In this document: positions 55,190-64,000 of the stretch, piece by piece
How positions within the stretch are numbered: the stretch's first letter is position 1
Layout: every line of letters starts with the position of its first letter
Origin: Micromussa lordhowensis
Lineage: Eukaryota > Cnidaria > Anthozoa > Scleractinia > Lobophylliidae
NCBI GenBank assembly: GCA_964020085.1
Contig: OZ026596.1
Location: forward strand, 43,383,568 to 43,447,567
Reading direction: 5' to 3'
DNA length: 64,000 nt
Translations under genes and position numbers: made by a program
The notes under the pieces: model-generated
Seen by the model: the letters and a program-made list of their open reading frames with translations, nothing else
The model's database searches: none
What the model was told of the DNA's origin: nothing

Positions 55190-55459
55190 TTCCCTGAATT
55201 TAAGATCACTTAGCTTCAGAATTCACTCTTAAGGATTTACTCTCTGATTTACTCGTAACAAGACTTTGTTGTGTTGCTAAAACATGTGCAATAATTCAGT
55301 TGTTCCTTCTAATCGTATATTGCTTTAATGACGTGGGGAATTGGAGATTTAGCCGTCTTGGACAGCAATAACATTGCCTTCAAGAGGAAAAAAAGCAGGC
55401 CAATGATCGGGTGAGGTGACAGATTAACGCCTTTGCCAACAAAAACGTAGATAAGGTCT

Positions 55460-55531
55460 GGCCTGTTGGTCTAGTGGCATGATTCTCGCTTAGGGTGCGA
55501 GAGGTCCCGGGTTCAACTCCCGGACAGGCCC
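55460..55531 (+). tRNA. tRNA-Pro(AGG), unit 6
   Basis: Identical to the unit 1 gene. Confidence 0.95.
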
Positions 55532-56225
55532 AGTTTTCTTTGTTTTACAGCCAGGAGGTGTTTCGTTCCAAGGGCACACTCGCTTTAAAAGTAAGGTTTC
55601 GTTGGGGCGCGACCCAGCGGTTGTTTTTTCCATACAGTCACGTAAGTGTATTTGCCTCGCCTACAAGGGACACGTCGGGAGAGGTGGAGCATGCAACTGA
55701 ACCTCTGTTACTGGGAGCAGATTGCTAAGCTTCCTTTATATCCGCCATATCTGACGTTCAGAAACAACTCTCTTCAATCTCATGAAAAGCGAACACAGAG
55801 CCTCATTTCTTTGCTCGGCTGCAAGGACAACTATTTGTTACATGCAAAAAACAACCAGAAAAAAAACATATTAAAAAAAAAGCGTATTTTCAACAATGAT
55901 GTAAACTCAAATGTACTAGGCAATTATTCATGATCAGTGAAGAATTGAGGGAAGCCTCCCTCCCCTAGATCCCCTTTGCCTGGAAAAAAGTCACATCTTT
56001 CAAATTTTGGAAAAAAAATATAAAGAACTTTGTTAGCAGTAAGGGCTTCTGGAGATATGAAGCGACCACCAAGATCACAAAGTATGGCCTACTGTTTAAA
56101 TTCTAGAATTACAGTATTTTTGGTATTATTCGGGCCAGAATTAAAATATAATAAACAATATGACTAAGAAAAAAGGAACCAAAGAAACGGCTGTGGATGT
56201 AGTTCGGTCAAAAATGTTTTCACTC

Positions 56226-56297
56226 CTCCCCGGCGGGGAATCGAACCCCGGTCTCCCGCGTGACAGGCGGGGATACTCACCACTAGACTACCGAGGA
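56226..56297 (-). tRNA. tRNA-Asp(GTC), unit 6
   Basis: One substitution in the D-arm region (TAGTCTAG instead of TAGTATAG, minus strand). The fold is kept. Confidence 0.92.
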
Positions 56298-57287
56298 TTA
56301 GGATAAAGAGTGAAGAAGCTCTTTGTGTACTTATTTTGTGTAGGATAAGTAGGCAAGGATCAGGCGTGAATGATCTCCAGAGGAGCCCTGCTAATAAATA
56401 CCCTGAATGCTTATCCCAGTTAAAGATAAAAACAATTAATTTTATCATTCGATGCATTTTCCCTTCATTTTCACTGGCTGAGAACCTACCACTTGAGCTA
56501 CAAATAACTGACTACAAATAATGGTCTGCTCATGCGAAAGTACCGTCTAAATGTGCTTTGCTGCAAATAATATTCTGCTCATGCGTAATTGAGACCACGC
56601 TCTTGTGTGAAAAATCGCAGATCGCTTCCCTGAGCTGTCAGAGAGTGATTTAAATATAAAAACAAACTTGGTGATCGAATGATAAAACAATTATTAAACT
56701 CGGTTATCGCAAAATAACGTGATTTGTCAGTGTCTCCCAGATCAATATATATTGCTCAACCTTGTCCAATAATAAATTATTGTTAATTATTCACCGTAGT
56801 GGAACACTTCCGAGTTAACCAATCATAACTCGTAAAAAGCACTATTCGCTTGTGCGGTATTACTAGCAAAAATTAATGGCGTATTTGCAGCTCTTAGACA
56901 TTTCTATCTGCTATTTTTGAGAATAATTTTATAAATGACCCATAACGTTATCCAAGCAATATATTGGGTTTAAGTGGAGCTAGAGGCATGGGGGCTTATT
57001 TGGTAGGTGAAGGTAAGTGAACGTTGTTTTTGCCTTTTATGACGCTGTTGAGGGGTTAACTTAATTTGTGAAAGGTGAGGGTAATGAACCAAACATTTAT
57101 ATGTTGCCGCCCAAGCTACTGTATGTCAGTTTATGGACTGAAATGACTGAAAAAGGTTTTGTAAACGCGGTATTTTGCGGTCTATTTCACGCCGAGTAAT
57201 CAGCGGATGAACAAATCATGAATTTTTTTGACATAAATTATAGAAAAAAACTAACAATCATTTTTATTGAACAATGCAAAAATGAAT

Positions 57288-57290
57288 CGT

Positions 57291-57360
<70 letters not shown>
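57288..57360 (-). tRNA. tRNA-Asn(GTT), unit 7, acceptor-stem deletion
   Basis: 73 nt. One C of the CGTCCCCGGG run is lost (57288 onward), so a base pair of the acceptor stem is missing. It may be a pseudogene. The rest is unchanged. Confidence 0.8.
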
Positions 57361-57630
57361 TTCCCTGAATTTAAGATCACTTAGCTTCAGAATTCACTCT
57401 TAAGGATTTACTCTCTGATTTACTCGTAACAAGACTTTGTTGTGTTGCTAAAACATGTGCAATAATTCAGTTGTTCCTTCTAATCGTATATTGCTTTAAT
57501 GACGTGGGGAATTGGAGAATTAGCCGTGTTGGACAGCAATAACATTGCCTTCAAGAGGAAAAAAAGCAGGCCAATGATCGGGTGAGGTGACAGATTAACG
57601 CCTTTGCCAACAAAAACGTAGATAAGGTCT

Positions 57631-57702
57631 GGCCTGTTGGTCTAGTGGCATGATTCTCGCTTAGGGTGCGAGAGGTCCCGGGTTCAACTCCCGGACAGGC
57701 CC
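57631..57702 (+). tRNA. tRNA-Pro(AGG), unit 7
   Basis: Identical to the unit 1 gene. Confidence 0.95.
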
Positions 57703-58259
57703 AGTTTTCTTTGTTTTACAGCCAGGAGGTGTTTCGTTCCAAGGGCACACTCGCTTTAAAAGTAGGGTTTCGTTGGGGCGCGACTCAGCGGTTGTTTTTT
57801 CCATACAGTCACGTAAGTGTTTTTGCCTCGCCTACCAGGGACACGTCGGGAGAGGTGGAGCATGCAACTGAACCTCTGTTACTGGGAGCAGATTGCTAAG
57901 CTTCCTTTATATCCGCCATATCTGACGTTCAGAAACAACTCTCTTCAATCTCATGAAAAGCGAACACAGAGCCTCATTTCTTTGCTCGGCTGCAAGGACA
58001 ACTATTTGTTACATGCAAAAAACAACCAGAAAAAAAATTTTTTTAAAAAAAAAAACGTATTTTCAACAATGATGTAAACTAAAATGTACTAGGTAATTAT
58101 TCATGATCAGTGAAGAATTGAGGGAAGCCTTAAATTCTAGAATTACAGTATTTTTGGTATTATTCGGGCCAGAATTAAAATATAATAAACAATATGACTA
58201 AGAAAAAAGGAACCAAAGAAACGGCTGTGGATGTAGTTCGGTCAAAAATGTTTTCACTC

Positions 58260-58331
58260 CTCCCCGGCGGGGAATCGAACCCCGGTCTCCCGCGTGACAG
58301 GCGGGGATACTCACCACTATACTACCGAGGA
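58260..58331 (-). tRNA. tRNA-Asp(GTC), unit 7
   Basis: Identical to the unit 1 gene. It lies closer to tRNA-Pro because of the spacer deletion. Confidence 0.95.
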
Positions 58332-59318
58332 TTAGGATAAAGAGTGAAGAAGCTCTTTGTGTACTTATTTTGTGTAGGATAAGTAGGCAAGGATCAGGCG
58401 TGAATGATCTCCAGAGGAGCCCTGCTAATAAATACCCTGAATGCTTATCCCAGTTAAAGATAAAAACAATTAATTTTATCATTCGATGCATTTTCCCTTC
58501 ATTTTCACTGGCCGAGAACCTACCACTTGAGCTACAAATAACTGACTACAAATAATGGTCTGCTCATGCGAAAGTACCGTCTAAATGTGCTTTGCTGCAA
58601 ATAATATTCTGCTCATGCGTAATTGAGACCACGCTCTTGTGTGAAAAATCGCAGATCGCTTCCCTGAGCTGTCAGAGAGTGATTTAAATATAAAAACAAA
58701 CTTGGTGATCGAATGATAAAACAATTATTAAACTCGGTTATCGCAAAATAACGTGATTTGTCAGTGTCTCCCAGATCAATATATATTGCTCAACCTTGTC
58801 CAATAATAAATTATTGTTAATTATTCACCGTAGTGGAACACTTCCGAGTTAACCAATCATAACTCGTAAAAAGCACTATTCGCTTGTGCGGTATTACTAG
58901 CAAAAATTAATGGCGTATTTGCAGCTCTTAGGCATTTCTATCTGCTATTTTTGAGAATAATTTTATAAATGACCCATAACGTTATCCAAGCAATATATTG
59001 GGTTTAAGTGGAGCTAGAGGCATGGGGGCTTATTTGGTAGGTGAAGGTAAGTGAACGTTGTTTTTGCCTTTTATGACGCTGTTGAGGGGTTAACTTAATT
59101 TGTGAAAGGTGAGGGTAGTGAACCAAACATTTATATGTTGCCGCCCAAGCTACTGTATGTCAGTTTATGGACTGAAATGACTGAAAAAGGTTTTGTAAAC
59201 GCGGTATTTTGCGGTCTATTTCACGCCGAGTAATCAGCGGATGAACAAATCATGATTTTTTTTGAGATAAATTATAGAAAAAAACTAACAATCATTTTTA
59301 TTGAACAATGCAAAAATG

Positions 59319-59321
<3 letters not shown>

Positions 59322-59376
<55 letters not shown>

Positions 59377-59395
59377 ACGATTGCGCCACGGAGAC
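59322..59395 (-). tRNA. tRNA-Asn(GTT), unit 8, D-loop variant
   Basis: The D-loop reads ATCGTTTAG where other copies read ATCGGTTAG, so the near-invariant G19 is lost. Function may be reduced. Confidence 0.85.
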
Positions 59396-59665
59396 TTCCC
59401 TGAATTTAAGATCACTTAGCTTCAGAATTCACTCTTAAGGATTTACTCTCTGATTTACTCGTAACAAGACTTTGTTGTGTTGCTAAAACATGTGCAATAA
59501 TTCAGTTGTTCCTTCTAATCGTATATTGCTTTAATGACGTGGGGAATTGGAGAATTAGCCGTCTTGGACAGCAATAACATTGCCTTCAAGAGGAAAAAAA
59601 GCAGGCCAATGATCGGGTGAGGTGACAGATTAACGCCTTTGCCAACAAAAACGTAGATAAGGTCT

Positions 59666-59737
59666 GGCCTGTTGGTCTAGTGGCATGATTCTCGCTTAGG
59701 GTGCGAGAGGTCCCGGGTTCAACTCCCGGACAGGCCC
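59666..59737 (+). tRNA. tRNA-Pro(AGG), unit 8
   Basis: Identical to the unit 1 gene. Confidence 0.95.
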
Positions 59738-60432
59738 AGTTTTCTTTGTTTTACAGCCAGGAGGTGTTTCGTTCCAAGGGCACACTCGCTTTAAAAGTAG
59801 GGTTTCGTTGGGGCGCGACCCAGCGGTTGTTTTTTCCATACAGTCACGTAAGTGTTTTTGCCTCGCCTACCAGGGACACGTCGGGAGAGGTGGAGCATGC
59901 AACTGAACCTCTGTTACTGGGAGCAGATTGCTAAGCTTCCTTTATATCCGCCATATCTGACGTTCAGAAACAACTCTCTTCAATCTCATGAAAAGCGAAC
60001 ACAGAGCCTCATTTCTTTGCTCGGCTGCAAGGACAACTATTTGTTACATGCAAAACACAACCAGAAAAAAAAACATATTAAAAAAAAACGTATTTTCAAC
60101 AATGATGTAAACTAAAATGTACTAGGCAATTATTCATGATCAGTGAAGAATTGAGGAAAGCCTCCCTCCCCTAGATCCCCTTTGAATGGAAAAAAGTCAC
60201 ATCTTTCAAATTTTGGAAAAAAAAACATAAAGAACTTTGTTAGCAGTAAGGGCTTCTGGAGATATGAAGCGACCACCAAGATCACAAAGTATGGCCTACT
60301 GTTTAAATTCTAGAATTACAGTATTTTTGGTATTATTCGGGCCAGAATTAAAATATAATAAACAATATGACTAAGAAAAAAGGAACCAAAGAAACGGCTG
60401 TGGATGTAGTTCGGTCAAAAATGTTTTCACTC

Positions 60433-60504
60433 CTCCCCGGCGGGGAATCGAACCCCGGTCTCCCGCGTGACAGGCGGGGATACTCACCACTATACTACCG
60501 AGGA
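60433..60504 (-). tRNA. tRNA-Asp(GTC), unit 8
   Basis: Identical to the unit 1 gene. Confidence 0.95.
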
Positions 60505-61491
60505 TTAGGATAAAGAGTGAAGAAGCTCTTTGTGTACTTATTTTGTGTAGGATAAGTAGGCAAGGATCAGGCGTGAATGATCTCCAGAGGAGCCCTGCTA
60601 ATAAATACCCTGAATGCTTATCCCAGTTAAAGATAAAAACAATTAATTTTACCATTCGATGCATTTTCCCTTCATTTTCACTGGCCGAGAACCTACCACT
60701 TGAGCTACAAATAACTGACTACAAATAATGGTCTGCTCATGCGAAAGTACCGTCTAAATGTGCTTTGCTGCAAATAATATTCTGCTCATGCGTAATTGAG
60801 ACCACGCTCTTGTGTGAAAAATCGCAGATCGCTTCCCTGAGCTGTCAGAGAGTGATTTAAATATAAAAACAAACTTGGTGATCGAATGATAAAACAATTA
60901 TTAAACTCGGTTATCGCAAAATAACGTGATTTGTCAGTGTCTCCCAGATCAATATATATTGCTCAACCTTGTCCAATAATAAATTATTGTTAATTATTCA
61001 CCGTAGTGGAACACTTCCGAGTTAACCAATCATAACTCGTAAAAAGCACTATTCGCTTGTGCGGTATTACTAGCAAAAATTAATGGCGTATTTGCAGCTC
61101 TTAGGCATTTCTATCTGCTATTTTTGAGAATAATTTTATAAATGACCCATAACGTTATCCAAGCAATATATTGGGTTTAAGTGGAGCTAGAGGCATGGGG
61201 GCTTATTTGGTAGGTGAAGGTAAGTGAACGTTGTTTTTGCCTTTTATGACGCTGTTGAGGGGTTAACTTAATTGGTGAAAGGTGAGGGTAGTGAACCAAA
61301 CATTTATATGTTGCCGCCCAAGCTACTGTATGTCAGTTTATGGACTGAAATTACTGAAAAAGGTTTTGTAAACGCGGTATTTTGCGGTCTATTTCACGCC
61401 GAGTAATCAGCCGATGAACAAATCATGAATTTTTTTGAGATAAATTATAGAAAAAAACTAACAATCATTTTTATTGAACAATGCAAAAATG

Positions 61492-61494
<3 letters not shown>

Positions 61495-61568
<74 letters not shown>
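61495..61568 (-). tRNA. tRNA-Asn(GTT), unit 9
   Basis: Identical to the unit 4 gene. Confidence 0.95.
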
Positions 61569-61838
61569 TTCTCTGAATTTAAGATCACTTAGCTTCAGAA
61601 TTCACTCTTAAGGATTTACTCTCTGATTTACTCGTAACAAGACTTTGTTGTGTTGCTAAAACATGTGCAATAATTCAGTTGTTCCTTCTAATCGTATATT
61701 GCTTTAATGACGTGGGGAATTGGAGAATTAGCCGTCTTGGACAGCAATAACATTGCCTTCAAGAGGAAAAAAAGCAGGCCAATGATCGGGTGAGGTGACA
61801 GATTAACGCCTTCGCCAACAAAAACGTATATAAGGTCT

Positions 61839-61910
61839 GGCCTGTTGGTCTAGTGGCATGATTTTCGCTTAGGGTGCGAGAGGTCCCGGGTTCAACTCCC
61901 GGACAGGCCC
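61839..61910 (+). tRNA. tRNA-Pro(AGG), unit 9, anticodon-stem variant
   Basis: C to T at the first anticodon-stem position (TTCGC/GCGAG) turns a C-G pair into T-G. It still folds. Confidence 0.93.
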
Positions 61911-62635
61911 AGTTTTCTTTGTTTTACAGCCAGGAGGTGTTTCGTTCCAAGGGCACACTCGCTTTAAAAGTAGGGTTTCGTTGGGGAGCGACCCAGCGGT
62001 TGTTTTTTCCATACAGTCACGTAAGTGTTTTTGCCTCGCCTACCAGGGACACGTCGGGAGAGGTGGAGCATGCAACTGAACCTCTGTTACTGGGAGCAGA
62101 TTGCTAAGCTTCCTTTATATCCGCCATATCTGACGTTCAGAAACAACTCTCTTCAATCTCATGAAAAGCGAACACAGAGCCTCATTTCTTTTCTCGGCTG
62201 CAAGGACAACTATTTGTTACATGCAAAACACAACCAGAAAAAAAAACATATTAAAAAAAAACGTATTTTCAACAATGATGTAAACTAAAATGTACTAGGC
62301 AATTATTCATGATCAGTGAAGAATTGAGGGAAGCCTCCCTCCCCTAGATCCCCTTTGAATGGAAAAAAGTCACATCTTTCAAATTTTGGAAAAAAAAACA
62401 TAAAGAACTTTGTTAGCAGTAAGGGCTTCTGGAGATATGAAGCGACCACCAAGATCACAAAGTATGGCCTACTGTTTAAATTCTAGAATTACAGTATTTT
62501 TGGTATTATTCGGGCCATGCAAAAAATATATCTTCCCTATTGAGGCAGAATTAAAATATAATAAACAATATGACTAAGAAAAAAGGAACCAAAGAAACGG
62601 CTGTGGATATAGTTCGGTCAAAAATGTTTTCACTC

Positions 62636-62707
62636 CTCCCCGGCGGGGAATCGAACCCCGGTCTCCCGCGTGACAGGCGGGGATACTCACCACTATACTA
62701 CCGAGGA
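62636..62707 (-). tRNA. tRNA-Asp(GTC), unit 9
   Basis: Identical to the unit 1 gene. Confidence 0.95.
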
Positions 62708-63694
62708 TTAGGATAAAGAGTGAAGAAGCTCTTTGTGTACTTATTTTGTGTAGGATAAGTAGGCAAGGATCAGGCGTGAATGATCTCCAGAGGAGCCCTG
62801 CTAATAAATACCCTGAATGCTTATCCCAGTTAAAGATAAAAACAATTAATTTTATCATTCGATGCATTTTCCCTTCATTTTCACTGGCCGAGAACCTACC
62901 ACTTGAGCTACAAATAACTGACTACAAATAATGGTCTGCTCATGCGAAAGTACCGTCTAAATGTGCTTTGCTGCAAATAATATTCTGCTCATGCGTAATT
63001 GAGACCACACTCTTGTGTGAAAAATCGCAGATCGCTTCCCTGAGCTGTCAGAGAGTGATTTAAATATAAAAACAAACTTGGTGATCGAATGATAAAACAA
63101 TTATTAAACTCGGTTATCGCAAAATAACGTGATTTGTCAGTGTCTCCCAGATCAATATATATTGCTCAACCTTGTCCAATAATAAATTATTGTTAATTAT
63201 TCACCGTAGTGGAACACTTCCGAGTTAACCAATCATAACTCGTAAAAAGCACTATTCGCTTGTGCGGTATTACTAGCAAAAATTAATGGCGTATTTGCAG
63301 CTCTTAGGCATTTCTATCTGCTATTTTTGAGAATAATTTTATAAATGACCCATAACGTTATCCAAGCAATATATTGGGTTTAAGTGGAGCTAGAGGCATG
63401 GGGGCTTATTTGGTAGGTGAAGGTAAGTGAACGTTGTTTTTGCCTTTTATGACGCTGTTGAGGGGTTAACTTAATTTGTGAAAGGTGAGGGTAGTGAACC
63501 AAACATTTATATGTTGCCGCCCAAGCTACTGTATGTCAGTTTATGGACTGAAATGACTGAAAAAGGTTTTGTAAACGCGGTATTTTGCGGTCTATTTCAC
63601 GCCGAGTAATCAGCGGATGAACAAATCATGAATTTTTTTGAGATAAATTATAGAAAAAAACTAACAATCATTTTTATTGAACAATGCAAAAATG

Positions 63695-63697
<3 letters not shown>

Positions 63698-63771
<74 letters not shown>
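63698..63771 (-). tRNA. tRNA-Asn(GTT), unit 10
   Basis: Identical to the unit 4 gene. The matching tRNA-Pro lies beyond the window. Confidence 0.95.
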
Positions 63772-64000
63772 TTCCCTGAATTTAAGATCACTTAGCTTCA
63801 GAATTCACTCTTAAGGATTTACTCTCTGATTTACTCGTAACAAGACTTTGTTGTGTTGCTAAAACATGTGCAATAATTCAGTTGTTCCTTCTAATCGTAT
63901 ATTGCTTTAATGACGTGGGGAATTGGAGAATTAGCCGTGTTGGACAGCAATAACATTGCCTTCAAGAGGAAAAAAAGCAGGCCAATGATCGGGTGAGGTG

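Larger units (their letters stand above)
44101..64000. repeat. Tandem array of tRNA units (2.17 kb, about 9.2 units, continues beyond the window)
   Basis: Spacing between successive tRNA-Pro genes is 2201, 2174, 2201, 2173, 2173, 2171, 2035 and 2173 bp. Units are nearly identical over their whole length, including spacers. Main variants: an about 30-bp spacer segment (TGCAAAAAATATATCTTCCC..) present in units 1, 3 and 9 only; loss of tRNA-Asn from unit 1; and an about 136-bp spacer deletion in unit 7 near 58130. Oligo-T runs after each tRNA fit polymerase III termination. The array begins at the right end of the Polinton-like element. Confidence 0.97.

Noticed and set aside
44573..62288. Repeated small frames of 70-97 codons in every array unit (for example starting MREVPGSTPGQ or MHRMIKLIV)
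   Set aside because: They run through or next to the tRNA genes and are copied with the unit. No protein motif, so they are by-products of the array.
44101..64000. CRISPR-like or satellite reading of the repeats
   Set aside because: Units are 2.17 kb with tRNA genes. There are no short repeats with unique spacers, and the genome is eukaryotic.

Overview
The window is eukaryotic, most likely from a cnidarian such as a stony coral or sea anemone. The evidence is intron-poor mobile DNA of animal types (BEL/Pao, Ty3/Gypsy, LINEs of the L1-Tx1 type, a Polinton/adintovirus-like element) and animal-type nuclear tRNA genes. The species is inference. No ordinary single-copy host protein gene was recognised. 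The window is a stack of nested mobile elements followed by a tandem tRNA array.

Region 1 (1-20425). A partial BEL/Pao gag on the minus strand (1-719) faces a second BEL/Pao element on the plus strand (from 1180). The plus-strand element is broken by nonsense codons and frameshifts. It is also split at 4775-4778 / 17823-17826 by a 13-kb DNA transposon with TTAA target duplications and inverted repeats of about 800 bp. Inside that transposon lie a fragment resembling a DDE transposase, two LINE 3' fragments, a 2.25-kb foldback element that also has TTAA target duplications, and a 4.6-kb L1-Tx1-type LINE. The LINE sits in the transposon's right inverted repeat with a 9-bp target duplication. 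Order of events: BEL, then the TTAA transposon, then the LINE.

Region 2 (20426-24155) holds one LINE 3' fragment and a 3.5-copy minisatellite. No intact gene was seen there.

Region 3 (24156-44099) is a 19.9-kb Polinton/Maverick (adintovirus-like) element with terminal inverted repeats of about 0.3 kb. The left end carries a protein-primed DNA polymerase B reduced to its N-terminal segment joined to its palm, and an integrase reduced to its C-terminal domain plus chromodomain. Next comes a nearly complete virion module. It holds a putative minor capsid protein, small basic core-like proteins (one ending in 32 arginines), a double-jelly-roll major capsid protein, an adenain-type protease and an A32/FtsK-type packaging ATPase. 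It also holds a two-pass membrane protein, four small structural or basic proteins and a PLA2-like protein. Most junctions overlap as ATGA or TAATG. The right arm is accessory: a minus-strand gene pair, three near-identical 28-bp palindromes, several large hairpins, and a RING-type reading frame followed by three copies of an undescribed 'RPFW' module. A degenerate Gypsy element (36297-41021) is inserted in this arm.

Region 4 (44100-64000) is a head-to-tail array of units of about 2.17 kb. Each carries tRNA-Asn(GTT) on the minus strand, tRNA-Pro(AGG) on the plus strand and tRNA-Asp(GTC) on the minus strand. The window contains 27 tRNA genes. The array starts directly at the right end of the Polinton-like element and runs off the window.
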